This document shows, piece by piece, positions 26,865 through 36,299 of a stretch of DNA of 64,000 nt; within the stretch, counting starts at the first letter, position 1, and each line of letters opens with the position of its first letter. The translations under genes were made by a program, and so were the position numbers. Source of the stretch: Barnesiella merdipullorum. Lineage in GTDB: Bacteria; Bacteroidota; Bacteroidia; Bacteroidales; Barnesiellaceae. Below the pieces are notes generated by a model. The model searched no databases, was not told where the DNA came from, and saw only the letters and a list, made by a program, of their open reading frames with translations. The stretch covers positions 5,221-69,220 of the forward strand of contig DXBT01000016.1 of the NCBI GenBank assembly GCA_019116365.1, written 5' to 3'.

Positions 26865-27416
26865 CTATTGTTTTGTAAGATTTGACTTAGCACGCTGTTT
26901 GACAAGCCAGGCTATCGCAGCCGACAGCAACGACCCGAAAAACATATTCACCCACATACGCTCTACCACGACCGACATCGGCGAGGGCACATTGCCTTTC
27001 TCGACTCCCTCTTTGAGGGCTTCGAGCAGCGAGGGGTCTTTGGCCATGAGGTTCAACGACTCCATGAGCGCAACGGCCGACTGGAACTGCACCTTGATGT
27101 ACTCGGGGTTGATATAGACGTAATAGATATATTGGGCCAGACTGCTGATGAGCGACGTGAAGAAAAAGAGCATGATGCCCATCATCCACAACTGGGCGAA
27201 GTAGCACTTCAAGCCGTTCATCACATCATACTTGCGCATTGCACGATAAACCACGATCGGGATACACAGCAACATGAGCAAAGAGACTGTGTTACAGAAA
27301 AAGGAGTCCATGCTCCACACCTCGAACACAAACTTTACCACAAAGTAGAGTCCCATATATACACCCCACTCCATCGCAAATTGCACGATACTTTTCTGCT
27401 CTTCGTTTTTTACCAT
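26865..27416 (-). CDS. DUF4199-like membrane protein
   Basis: The 183-residue protein starts at MVKNEEQKSIVQFAMEWGVYMG. It has four predicted membrane helices (about 12-32, 38-55, 72-95 and 153-170). This arrangement and the gene order before a GT2 enzyme match the Bacteroidetes DUF4199 family. It is first in the leftward run; a TACCTTTG box at 27450-27457 gives a leader of about 27 bases. The function is unknown. Confidence 0.8.
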   Translation of the reverse strand: MVKNEEQKSIVQFAMEWGVYMGLYFVVKFVFEVWSMDSFFCNTVSLLMLLCIPIVVYRAMRKYDVMNGLKCYFAQLWMMGIMLFFFTSLISSLAQYIYYVYINPEYIKVQFQSAVALMESLNLMAKDPSLLEALKEGVEKGNVPSPMSVVVERMWVNMFFGSLLSAAIAWLVKQRAKSNLTKQ

Positions 27417-27449
27417 CCGATACTCTTTTTCTGCATATACATTAGCGTA

Positions 27450-27457
27450 CAAAGGTA
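27450..27457 (-). promoter_or_regulatory. Promoter -7 box of the DUF4199/GT2 gene run
   Basis: TACCTTTG on the minus strand, about 34 bases before the chosen start at 27416. Confidence 0.55.
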
Positions 27458-27594
27458 TCACTTTTACCGCAATATTCATATGCGGCAGGGGCAAAATCGT
27501 TGCTCGTGCCACAAAATAAATATCACCCGACCGGGACAAAACAGGAAGAGTCGTGAAAAAAGAGCGATAAATTACCATTCTCGAAAAAAAGTAT

Positions 27595-27602
27595 TACTTT
27601 TG
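27595..27602 (+). promoter_or_regulatory. Promoter -7 box of the cobalamin-controlled unit
   Basis: TACTTTTG directly precedes the riboswitch, so the aptamer begins at the start of the transcript. Confidence 0.6.
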
Positions 27603-27605
27603 CAG

Positions 27606-27778
27606 ACGATTGGTTCCAACAGGCCCTTCGGGTCTCGAGGATTAAAAGGGAATCGGGTGAAAATCCCGGACAGTCCCGCTGCTGTGAAGCTCTACCAACC
27701 ACTCGAATTCTACACGCCACTGATCCATGTATCGGGAAGGCATCGAGTGGGGAGTCAGTCAGAAGACCTGCCATCGAT
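27606..27778 (+). ncRNA. Cobalamin riboswitch
   Basis: The core GGGAATCGGGTGAAAATCCCGGACAGTCCCGCTGCTGTGA is split here as GGGAATCGGGTGAAAATCCC (27648-27667) and GACAGTCCCGCTGCTGTGA (27669-27687). The B12 box AGTCAGTCAGAAGACCTGCC is at 27753-27772. These are the class I adenosylcobalamin aptamer landmarks. A long segment with a TCGATT/AATCGA hairpin (27775 on) follows before the coding region and may be the expression platform. It should lower expression of the two downstream lipoprotein genes when B12 is plentiful. Confidence 0.93.
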
Positions 27779-28040
27779 TTTTATTTTTAATCGAGCCCGC
27801 GGACAGGACGGTTAAATGTACAAGGTTAAACGCTTTATAATTTTTGTAGGTTTTTCAGGCCGTTCATAACTCCTCATGGAGTATGAAGCTTCTTGTATCT
27901 GCCCAGGCATCCATCGACACGTCCCCGACTTTGGGTCGGAAGAGTGACGAGAGGATTTACATTGCCTGCCTCTCCCAAGTCTCTGGCTCACAAGTTATCA
28001 ACAATAGAGCTGAACCATAAACATTTACATAAAGAATAAG

Positions 28041-29499
28041 ATGAAGACAGTAAGAAAAACTTGGGGGGGTGCTGCTGGTTGCAGTAGCTCTGGTAATGGG
28101 CAGTTGCTCGAAAGAGAAGGATGAACCTATTCCTGCTCCGAAATTTGAATGGACGACAGATATCGCGACCGATATGCCGGTATTTGTCGTTCCCGATACC
28201 AAAGTCGAGATTGGCTATGCCGCCGAATATGTGCAATCGGTTACAACAGGATCCTTGCCCAACGGGTGGAACGTAAAGGTGAATGAAGGAACTCAAAAGA
28301 TTGAAATCTCAGCAACAGCCGACGCCGAAACCAAAGCCACACTGGAGGTTACGATAACGGGTAACGACGGGAAGCCTCTCTCGCAGCATGTGGAACTTTA
28401 TTGCTTGAATACGTTTGACGATCCGGCCGGAGTCTTCGTTCTTAACGAAGGAAACATGACCACCGAGAACGGTTCGCTCACCTGGATTTCGCCCGAGGGG
28501 TATGTGCTGGACGATGCCTACAAAACGGTCAATGGCTCCGAGCTGGGTAATGTGGCTCAAGACATGGCCATCTATGACGGACAGATTTATATCATCTCGC
28601 AAAATGGCAACAAGAACCCGAACGGCACAACGTTCGAGAACGACGGCATGCTGGTGATTGCCGATGCCCATACCTTGAAACGGACGGCCGCTTTCACCAA
28701 CGACGACCTCCAAGGGCTCGACTGGCCTACACATATCGCAGTACTCGATGCCCAGCATCTATACATTCGCGACAACGCCGGCATCTATCGCTTCGACCCG
28801 ACGACCAAGACGCTGACCTTCATAACCGGCTCCGACGGTGCTCCCAAAAGCCGTTTCGTCACAATGGGAGGTAAAGCCTATACCTTCAAGTCGGGCTATT
28901 CGAGCAAGCTTCTCGAGATTTCGACCGAGAGCGATGCCGTGACTTCAATTTCGTTCCCTTACAGCATCCCCTGCATGATCAACCGGGTGCTGGGTATTCA
29001 AGGTGCCGATGATGGCCGCATGTGGGTAATGACCTCTACTTCGACTACTGTCGGCTCGGGACAGACGGCCATCGGGAAATTCAACCTCTCGGACCGCTCG
29101 ATGATTCAGCGGCGAATCGGGGTTGAGCCGGGTGTAGGCTCATCGGGCGAGGCTTTTGCCGCCTATGGCAACAACCTCTACTATGCCGATGGCGTGACCG
29201 TCTATTGCCTGCCCTTCGACGAAAGCGAAGACCTCAAAGCCGATTCGGGTCTCGAGGCCGAGCAATGGATGGTAGATCTTTCGGCTTTGGACAAGAACGC
29301 CGGGCTGCGCTACAACGGGCTGGGAGTACATCCCACATCGGGACGTGTCTATATCAATACCATCAAATCGTATGCCCTCTTTGGACAGAATCAGATCTGG
29401 GGCTTCGACTTCGCCACCAGTACCAAGGCTCCGGCCGTCAAATATGAGAATTATACCAATTTCCCTGCCGGCTTCTATTTCCCTGCCGGTCGTCAATAA
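28041..29499 (+). pseudogene. DUF5074/BtuG-like surface lipoprotein, signal peptide out of frame by one base
   Basis: The ATG at 28041 encodes MKTVRKTWG and then, because of seven G at 28063-28069, leaves frame and stops within about 30 codons. With one G fewer it would read on as VLLVAVALVMGSCSKEK, a complete lipoprotein signal with lipobox cysteine. The main frame, open from a GTG at 28069, gives 476 residues: an Ig-like segment (about 10-110) and a beta-propeller (LNEGNMTTENGSLTWISPEG, then repeated YIISQNG / YIRDNAG / YRFDPTT blades). DUF5074 propellers include the B12-binding BtuG of Bacteroides. The gene may be phase-variable, a true mutation, or a sequencing error. Confidence 0.7.
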
Positions 29500-29520
29500 A
29501 TCTTGTAAAATATTTGAACG

Positions 29521-30786
29521 ATGAAAATGAAATGGATAACAGCCCTCCTGGTGGGGGCCATGATGGTGGCGAGCGGATGCACGTCCGATCCGGAAGGTAT
29601 CAATAACCCGGGTGGGAACTCGGGTGGAGGCCAGTCGCAACCCCTCGGCGGATATGCGGCACCCGACGGTGTGCTCATTCTCAACCAGGGGGCTCCGCGC
29701 CTGGAAAACGGATCGGTGACCTGGATTTCGCCCGAGGGTATAGTTGAACAAAATGTCTATCGCACGGTCAACGGTTCGGCGTGCGGAAACACGTCGCAAG
29801 ACCTCTACCTCTGCGGCAACAAGATTTACATCATGAGCAACAATAACGAAGTCCCCGATTTGGGAAACAGCGAGCCGGGCGATGGCTCGATTGTCATCGT
29901 CGATGCCGAGACCTTCCGTCGTGAAAAAGCGTTTCAATTCTCAGACTTGAAATTCCACAAGCCCGAAGGCTCGCTCGAAGTGGTCGATTCACTATCGCTG
30001 GCTACTCCGTTTGAGAATATGGCCGTCATCGACGAGCACAATCTCTTCTTTGCCGACGGACAGGGTATGTTCCGCCTCGACACCGAAACAGGTAAGTTGA
30101 ACCTCGTCGAAGGGGGATATCACTTCGGTAACCAGGGAAACACCATTGAGACCGTCGTGGCCACACGAGGCATGACCGTCATAGGCGACCACCTCTACTG
30201 TGCCGGTGGTGGTTTCTGGACCAACACCCAGCTCTTTGAGTTTACCAAGAACAGCAACACGGTGACCCGCACGCTCGACCTCTCGGGCGAGTTCATCAGC
30301 GGCATCTGCCGCACGGGCGACCACGAAATCGTGGTGGCTACCTGTGGACGCTCGGGCAGCCTGAAGAGTTACCTCACCTTCGTCGATACCAAGACCATGA
30401 GCATTACACTCGAGAAGCCCATCAGTGCCGACATCTCGGCCGAACTGATGAACTCATCGGGCGTGACTCTGGCAGGCGATTACCTCTACTTTGCGGCCGG
30501 CACCCTGACCGTAAGCCGCATCTCGCTCAAGACCTGGAAAATCGAAGAGTATATCCACGTGAAAAACGATGCACCGCAAGCCCGGTATCTCACTTGCAAC
30601 GTCGTGGCCGATTCGAAGAAGAATCTGCTTTATGTATCGGTATCGAACGACTTGAACGAAGCTAGAACCTCCGACGGGAATATTCTGGTCTATAACTGCA
30701 GCGGCGACGAACCGCAACTGGTCATGAACATCGAAAACAAGGCCAGCTACCCGGTAAACATTTATCCGATGTCGAAGTTCTATTAA
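29521..30786 (+). CDS. DUF5074/BtuG-like surface lipoprotein
   Basis: The 421-residue protein has a lipoprotein signal (MKMKWITALLVGAMMVASGC), a glycine/serine-rich linker (about 22-45) and a beta-propeller beginning LILNQGAPRLENGSVTWISPEG, clearly paralogous to the upstream gene. Both lie behind the cobalamin riboswitch, so a role in capturing cobamides at the cell surface is likely. Binding itself is inferred from family and regulation. The next gene has its own promoter after the terminator at 30836. Confidence 0.82.
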   Translation: MKMKWITALLVGAMMVASGCTSDPEGINNPGGNSGGGQSQPLGGYAAPDGVLILNQGAPRLENGSVTWISPEGIVEQNVYRTVNGSACGNTSQDLYLCGNKIYIMSNNNEVPDLGNSEPGDGSIVIVDAETFRREKAFQFSDLKFHKPEGSLEVVDSLSLATPFENMAVIDEHNLFFADGQGMFRLDTETGKLNLVEGGYHFGNQGNTIETVVATRGMTVIGDHLYCAGGGFWTNTQLFEFTKNSNTVTRTLDLSGEFISGICRTGDHEIVVATCGRSGSLKSYLTFVDTKTMSITLEKPISADISAELMNSSGVTLAGDYLYFAAGTLTVSRISLKTWKIEEYIHVKNDAPQARYLTCNVVADSKKNLLYVSVSNDLNEARTSDGNILVYNCSGDEPQLVMNIENKASYPVNIYPMSKFY

Positions 30787-30835
30787 AAAATTGAACCGAA
30801 ACCATTACCATACCTTCTCGTGTAATGGCTGTAAA

Positions 30836-30875
30836 AGAGACCGACCTCACAAAATTCTAAGGTCGGTCTCTTTTT
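30836..30875 (+). terminator. Terminator of the B12-regulated unit
   Basis: AGAGACCGACCT (30836-30847) and AGGTCGGTCTCT (30860-30871) form a 12-bp perfect stem followed by TTTTT. Confidence 0.9.
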
Positions 30876-30977
30876 GCATCCGGTATTTTTCTCACATAGT
30901 CTCAAAGATGCACTCGATTTCTCGATACCAAGAGTAACTATTTTTTGTTAATGAGCAATCCTAAAACCGATAAACGA

Positions 30978-31009
30978 TTTGGCAAATCGAGCCATTCTCG
31001 CTACCTTTG
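30978..31009 (+). promoter_or_regulatory. Consensus promoter of the endonuclease gene
   Basis: TTTG (30978-30981) and TACCTTTG (31002-31009) are 20 bases apart, an ideal Bacteroidetes arrangement, 21 bases before the start codon. Confidence 0.75.
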
Positions 31010-31030
31010 TGGCCCCTTTTACAAAAGAGT

Positions 31031-32431
31031 ATGAACAAACGATATGCAATGATTATCACCGCTCTATGCGGTATCTATTTCTCACTGCTGGCCGACATGC
31101 CCCGAGACTACTATCCCAATACACTCGAGGGGAAAAGCGGTGCCGAGCTGAAAACAGAACTGTACAACCTGCTCAAAAACCACACCCGTATCGCTTATGG
31201 TTCGCGCAACTACGACGGGGCCTGTACCTGGACGGTATTCAGGAAGAGCGACAAACGTGACAACGGCAAAGTGTGGGACATGTACTCCAACTACACCTAT
31301 AGTTTCCCCAACAGTGGCGCAGCCAAAGGCATGAACATCGAGCACAGTGTGCCCAAAAGTTGGTGGGGCGACAGCAACTACGACGACACCACTCCGGGTT
31401 ATCCCTACCAGTACGATGCCTCCTACGACCTGCATCACCTCACACCAGCCGATGCTAGCGCCAACTTGGCCAAAAGCAACTACCCCCTGGGCGAAGTAAT
31501 TACTGCGTCGTTCGATAACGGGGTAAGCAAGGTGGGTACCGGCTATGCCAATGGCAAGGCGACCAACCTCTTTGAACCGGCCGACGAATACAAAGGCGAC
31601 TTTGCCCGCATGTATCTCTATTTCGTCACCTGCTACCAAAATTACGCCTGGAAGTCATTGGCTACGGCCATGTTTGCCCAAAACTCCTACCCTACTCTCA
31701 ACGCCTATGGCCTCTCCCTGCTGCTAAAGTGGCACCGACAGGATCCCGTGAGCAAAAAGGAGATCGATCGCAACAACGCCGTGTATAGCTTCCAGGGCAA
31801 CCGCAATCCCTACATCGACTACCCCAATATGGTAGAATACATCTGGGGCGACTCGATCGGCTACGAGTTCAGCTTCTCGGGGGCTCACTCCACAACCCCA
31901 AGCATCACGGTATCGAGCAACCTCATAGACTTCGGCTACATCGCCGACGGCACCTCGAAACAGGCCGAGATATACATCAAAGGGCGCAACCTCACCTCGC
32001 CCGTTACGGTTCAAATTCTCAACGACAACCGTGGCGAGTTCTCGGTAAACCCAACCTCGCTGACGGCCGACGAACTCAACACGACGGGGATTAACCTCAC
32101 CGTTAGCTTCTCGCCCCAGACCACCGGCTCACACAACGCCACCCTGCGGCTCACCAGCAACGATCTCGAATCGGCTACCGACATCGCACTCTCGGGATCG
32201 GTACTCTCGTCGCAAGTCAGCTATCTCGAGATTGTAGGGCTGAAATCGACCTATAAAAAGAGCGACAGCCCCGTATTGTTGCAACTGAACAGCGACGTGG
32301 CCGTCAAATGGACCGTCGATGGAACCAGCGCCACACACTTCACTCCCTCCAATCTCTCGCCGGGACTTCACACCGTTAAGTTCACTACGGCAAACGGGAG
32401 CGGGAAAATGCGAGTACAAATTATCGAATAA
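31031..32431 (+). CDS. Secreted endonuclease I family nuclease with Ig-like domain
   Basis: From ATG 31031 the protein has 466 residues and a signal peptide (MNKRYAMIITALCGIYFSLLA). The EndA-type domain (about 25-280) contains MNIEHSVPKSWWG (metal/catalytic His105), DLHHLTPAD and FARMYLYFVTCY. An Ig-like, choice-of-anchor-type domain (about 295-395; SSNLIDFGYIADGTSKQAEIYIKG) and a further short beta domain follow. It should degrade nucleic acid outside the cytoplasm, for nutrition or biofilm. No T9SS tail is visible. A small lipoprotein gene follows after 20 bases. Confidence 0.88.
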   Translation: MNKRYAMIITALCGIYFSLLADMPRDYYPNTLEGKSGAELKTELYNLLKNHTRIAYGSRNYDGACTWTVFRKSDKRDNGKVWDMYSNYTYSFPNSGAAKGMNIEHSVPKSWWGDSNYDDTTPGYPYQYDASYDLHHLTPADASANLAKSNYPLGEVITASFDNGVSKVGTGYANGKATNLFEPADEYKGDFARMYLYFVTCYQNYAWKSLATAMFAQNSYPTLNAYGLSLLLKWHRQDPVSKKEIDRNNAVYSFQGNRNPYIDYPNMVEYIWGDSIGYEFSFSGAHSTTPSITVSSNLIDFGYIADGTSKQAEIYIKGRNLTSPVTVQILNDNRGEFSVNPTSLTADELNTTGINLTVSFSPQTTGSHNATLRLTSNDLESATDIALSGSVLSSQVSYLEIVGLKSTYKKSDSPVLLQLNSDVAVKWTVDGTSATHFTPSNLSPGLHTVKFTTANGSGKMRVQIIE

Positions 32432-32451
32432 CCTTTTAATGACAAATGTTT

Positions 32452-33147
32452 ATGAACGCAACCCAATATATACGTTACATCGTCGCCTCCCTTTTAGCCC
32501 TGTCGCTACTCTGCGGCTGCAAGGAGGAGAAAGAGGAGAACCAACCTACCGATTTTGCCCTGCGGGTCGATGAGTCGGTCGCAATCAAGTTGCCCAACTC
32601 GACCACCTATACCCTCACCGTCAACAACCCCATTATCGATTATACCCAAGCAGGTAGCACGCTCACCGTCACGGCCATCAAAGAGGGAAAAGCCACGCTC
32701 ACCGTCATGCTCGACTCGGGCGAAAGCCGCAACTACACCTTCACCGTCACAGCCAACGCCTACCAAATAGGATTCACAATCGACTCCACACCGCGCGTGG
32801 AATCGTGGACAGGCACGACCCTCAAGACCGAAGAGACCGCCGGGCTGCAGGTTAGCTATGAACCGGAGCTCGACATCACCGGCTCGACGACCGGCAACTC
32901 GACCCGCTCCTACGCCTTCCTCTACCCCGAGACCGGCAAACTGCTGCGCTTCTCGGCCGAGGGTGACTTCACTCAAAAGGGTACCTTGAACAACGGTATC
33001 GCAGCTACCCGCGAGAGCCACAACGACCCGGTACAATACGAGGCCTGCACCATCACCATCAAAAAGGTGAACAGCGAGGGCAAAATCTGGTTCACCCTGC
33101 AATTTGCCAACCGCAGCGACATCCGCATCGTCACCGAGGTCTTCTAA
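32452..33147 (+). CDS. Lipoprotein of unknown function next to the endonuclease
   Basis: The 231-residue protein has a lipoprotein signal (YIVASLLALSLLCGC). An N-terminal pilus/Ig-like beta domain (about 35-105; NNPIIDYTQAGSTLTVTAIKEGKATLTVML resembles BIG2/DUF4959-like folds) precedes a second beta-rich domain. The start at 32452 was preferred; an ATG six bases upstream is equally in frame. It is probably co-transcribed with the nuclease and ends at the hairpin at 33171. Confidence 0.65.
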   Translation: MNATQYIRYIVASLLALSLLCGCKEEKEENQPTDFALRVDESVAIKLPNSTTYTLTVNNPIIDYTQAGSTLTVTAIKEGKATLTVMLDSGESRNYTFTVTANAYQIGFTIDSTPRVESWTGTTLKTEETAGLQVSYEPELDITGSTTGNSTRSYAFLYPETGKLLRFSAEGDFTQKGTLNNGIAATRESHNDPVQYEACTITIKKVNSEGKIWFTLQFANRSDIRIVTEVF

Positions 33148-33170
33148 GAATTATCTATCCCTATCATACA

Positions 33171-33204
33171 AGCGGCCCCGACGAAATCAATCGCCGGGGC
33201 CGCT
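33171..33204. terminator. GC-rich hairpin between convergent genes
   Basis: AGCGGCCCCG (33171-33180) pairs with CGGGGCCGCT (33195-33204). Only CCCTTT follows on the plus strand. Confidence 0.6.
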
Positions 33205-33267
33205 CCCTTTATATAACTGCCTCTCTCTAAGCGGTTATCTTTACGAAATTAAAATCAAAATCAGCCA

Positions 33268-33723
33268 TTACTTCTCTTCTATCTTCACCTTGCCAATCAT
33301 CTTGCGAATCTTACCCTCGCCGATAATCGGGGCATGGGCGTCCTCGGGGAAAAAGACGGCCACCTGGCCAGGCACGAGATGCAGCCACGAGGTGGGACGA
33401 TCGGCATAGAGCGCACAGTCGCCTTCGGGATCATAGGGTTTCACTTCGTCGGTCACATCTTCGAGTGCTTTCCATCCCATGGTTTCGCGACCCTCCAGCA
33501 AAATCTGCACGTCGATATAGTCGCGATGCACCTCCAGCACCTGTTTCTCGGCCGGCATACACTCGGGATTGGCGTTGTTGATAAAGAGATTGTCACCGTC
33601 GAGTTCGATGCGTCCGCACTCCATGTGCAGGATATCGTGGCTCTTGACATAATCAAACAACTGTTTGAATCGCGGATGAAGCGCCTCGATGCGGGCGGTA
33701 TTCTGTAAGTTGGTAAGTATCAT
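33268..33723 (-). CDS. yhcH: YhcH/YjgK/YiaL family protein
   Basis: The 151-residue cupin-like protein contains the conserved NANPECMPAEKQVLEVHRDYIDVQILLEG and PGQVAVFFPEDAHAPII segments, with histidines and glutamates that would bind a metal. Family members occur in sialic acid operons and are thought to help sugar ring opening or epimerisation. It is the last gene of the leftward nan operon, 45 bases after the transporter gene. Confidence 0.9.
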   Translation of the reverse strand: MILTNLQNTARIEALHPRFKQLFDYVKSHDILHMECGRIELDGDNLFINNANPECMPAEKQVLEVHRDYIDVQILLEGRETMGWKALEDVTDEVKPYDPEGDCALYADRPTSWLHLVPGQVAVFFPEDAHAPIIGEGKIRKMIGKVKIEEK

Positions 33724-33767
33724 GGTTCTTTCTATTTGATATGCTGTTTTTATCGAGTTGAAACAAG

Positions 33768-35009
33768 TTATTTCATATTATCGGTCTTGGGCCGCAGGAA
33801 ATAGAGTTGCAGCACGAGGGCCACAGCCACTACCCCGGCCAGCATGGCAAAGCCGCCCCCCAGATTACCGTCGTCGGTCCACTGGCCCAACAGACTGGTA
33901 ATAAAGGCTCCGGCAAAAACGCCCACCATATTCATGATGCCATAGGCGGTAGCCCTCTGCCGGGCCGATACGAACTGACAAAGGATGGGCATATTGTTGG
34001 TGTCGAACATGCCATAACCGATGCCGAAAAGGAGGCCGGCTCCTACCACGGCCACGATGCTGTGCCCATAGCCCAGCAGAAGCAGCGACGGGATGGTGAG
34101 TCCCAACCCGATGGCTCCGATATAGACCCGACCGCGCAGATTTTTCTGCACCCAACGGTCGGAAAGCGTACCCCCGATGACGACTCCCAGGAACGACGAC
34201 ACCGCAATGGTGATGGTCGAGAGTGGCCCGGCCTCGGACATGGGCATATCGAGGTTCTCCTCAAAGAGCGTGGGCAACCAGTTCTTGGTAGCCCACCCGG
34301 GGAGACTGGGGGCGGCAAAATAGAGCAGAATGACCCAGAAGGCCACATTGCTGAAGAGGGTCTTCAGGCTCACCCATACCGGTTCTTTGGCGGGAGCGGC
34401 AGTCTCGGGAACCGGGTGCTCCAGATTCTCATCGGGCTTCTTATCCCGCAAAAAGAGGGTGAGCAGCAGAGCATAGGCAATGCCGATGATACCAAACCAG
34501 TGAAAGGTCGTATGCCACGAATAGGCGGCAGCCACCGTGGCACCAAAGCCTCCGATGGCCTGGCCGGTATAGAGTCCCGTCATGTGGATTCCCACGGCCA
34601 GCGAACGGGACTTGCCCGTGTGATAGTCGGCAATGAGCGACAGCCCTGCCGGGATATAGAGAGCCTCGCTTACCCCCATAAGGGCCCGAAGCCAAAATAT
34701 CTGATTAAAGGTAGTGGCTATACCCATGAGATAGGTCACGGCCGACCACACAAACAGACTGCCCACGATGAGCCACTTGCGATTCAGGCGGTCGGCTATA
34801 ATCCCCGATATGGGACTCATACAGCCATAGATGTAGAGGAAGATGGCCATGAGCCAACCAAAATTGGTAGCCGACTGCAACTCGACAATATCGATCTGCA
34901 TGGCATCTTTCATGGTACTCAGCATCTGCCGGTCCATATAATTGAGCAGAGCTACTCCCCACAAAAGGGCAACCACAACCCAGGGATATATTTTAGAGGG
35001 TCTTTTCAC
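33768..35009 (-). CDS. nanT: MFS transporter, probably for sialic acid
   Basis: The 413-residue protein has about twelve hydrophobic helices. The N-terminal region LLNYMDRQMLSTMKDAMQIDI and the loop GIIADRLNRKWLIVGSLFVWS are typical of the major facilitator superfamily (anion:cation or sugar acid symporters). Its place between the epimerase and yhcH genes in a nan cluster points to uptake of N-acetylneuraminate across the inner membrane. The substrate is inferred from context. Confidence 0.85.
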   Translation of the reverse strand: MKRPSKIYPWVVVALLWGVALLNYMDRQMLSTMKDAMQIDIVELQSATNFGWLMAIFLYIYGCMSPISGIIADRLNRKWLIVGSLFVWSAVTYLMGIATTFNQIFWLRALMGVSEALYIPAGLSLIADYHTGKSRSLAVGIHMTGLYTGQAIGGFGATVAAAYSWHTTFHWFGIIGIAYALLLTLFLRDKKPDENLEHPVPETAAPAKEPVWVSLKTLFSNVAFWVILLYFAAPSLPGWATKNWLPTLFEENLDMPMSEAGPLSTITIAVSSFLGVVIGGTLSDRWVQKNLRGRVYIGAIGLGLTIPSLLLLGYGHSIVAVVGAGLLFGIGYGMFDTNNMPILCQFVSARQRATAYGIMNMVGVFAGAFITSLLGQWTDDGNLGGGFAMLAGVVAVALVLQLYFLRPKTDNMK

Positions 35010-35092
35010 GATACAAGATTATGGATTAAAGATTAAACGGAGCCACGGCCGGGAAGGACAAGTAGTCCCCTCTTGCACTCCCGGCCGGGCAC

Positions 35093-36277
35093 TCAATAGC
35101 CATTCAGCATTTCCCGGCACAGTTCATACCCCTTGGTCATCATGCGGGGGATATGAAACGGTCCCTTGAAGAGATTCCCCTTGGCCGGCTGGGCCACACT
35201 ACCGTCGCGATGCAGGTATCCAAACCATTCACCATATTGTGCATCGGGGAAGTGTGCATAGGTCCAGTCGCTTATTTGGGTGTGCATGTTCAAATATTTC
35301 TCATTCCCGGTTACCTTGTAGGCATAGAGCGTGGCGATGATAGCCTCGGTCTGCGGCCACCAGAATTTCATGTCCTGCGAATAGTCCTGAGGCGGATAGT
35401 TCTTGCAGTCGCGGAAGTTAATGATGCCGCCATACTGCTTGTCCCAACCCCACTCCCACGACCAGTCGAGAATCGTGAGAGCCATGCGGGTTATCGCTTC
35501 GTCGCCTCCCCGGTCGGCAGCCACGTCGAGCAGGAACCACGAGGTCTCGATGCAGTGCCCGGGATTGATTAAACGCCCGTTGATGGTGTCGATAAATTCG
35601 CCGCGAGGTCCCACCATCTCGAGCAGGGCCTTGAACTCGGGATGCATGAAGTAGTGCTCCAGAGCATAGAGCGACGTCGATATCTGCTCGTCGAGTTCGG
35701 GATCGGCAATCACCTTCTTGATGCGCGAAGCCACGTTAATCATAATCATCGTGATGGAGTGTCCCTGCGCTTCTACCGTGGGCAGATACTTGGGCTCGAG
35801 CAGCCCCGGAGTCGAGAGGAATCGACGCATCGCCTTAAAGAGGGCAAGTGCTTTCTCGGCATACTCCCGTTCGCCTGTGGCCAACGCATACTCGGCCATG
35901 GCTATGGCGGCAAAACTTTCGCTAAAGACATAACGACGTTTCCGCAAGGGAGTACCGTCGGCAGCCACCTCGAAGTACATGCGCCCGTCGTTGTCGAAAC
36001 AGTGAGCCTCGATGAAGTCGAGTGTACTCTTGGCGGCATCGAGCCACGTCTGGCGCTTCTCTACCTGATTATAGGCATAGCAGCAGGTAAAGGCAAACCG
36101 ACCTTGAAACCACACCGACTTGGTAGTGTCGATGAGGCTCCCGTCACGATCGACACAGGTATATACCCCGCCATGATCCGTGTCGAGACCATGCTCGAGC
36201 CAGAAGGGCAAGATGTTGTTTACCAGGTCGTCTTTATATCGCTCGGCCCAATAGCCGAGATACAGTTGGGTATTCAT
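35093..36277 (-). CDS. nanE: N-acylglucosamine 2-epimerase
   Basis: From ATG 36277 the protein has 394 residues. The AGE alpha/alpha barrel is recognisable by WLEHGLDTDHGGVYTCVDRDGS, RFAFTCCYAYNQ, the catalytic histidine region NPGHCIETSWFLLD and WWPQTEAIIATLYAYK. It interconverts N-acetylmannosamine and N-acetylglucosamine, the Bacteroides route for sialic acid use that does not need NanK. The frame extends 15 codons upstream into the nanA stop region; the chosen start lies 22 bases beyond the nanA stop. Confidence 0.92.
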   Translation of the reverse strand: MNTQLYLGYWAERYKDDLVNNILPFWLEHGLDTDHGGVYTCVDRDGSLIDTTKSVWFQGRFAFTCCYAYNQVEKRQTWLDAAKSTLDFIEAHCFDNDGRMYFEVAADGTPLRKRRYVFSESFAAIAMAEYALATGEREYAEKALALFKAMRRFLSTPGLLEPKYLPTVEAQGHSITMIMINVASRIKKVIADPELDEQISTSLYALEHYFMHPEFKALLEMVGPRGEFIDTINGRLINPGHCIETSWFLLDVAADRGGDEAITRMALTILDWSWEWGWDKQYGGIINFRDCKNYPPQDYSQDMKFWWPQTEAIIATLYAYKVTGNEKYLNMHTQISDWTYAHFPDAQYGEWFGYLHRDGSVAQPAKGNLFKGPFHIPRMMTKGYELCREMLNGY

Positions 36278-36299
36278 TGTGGTCTTCCTCCGATTAGAA

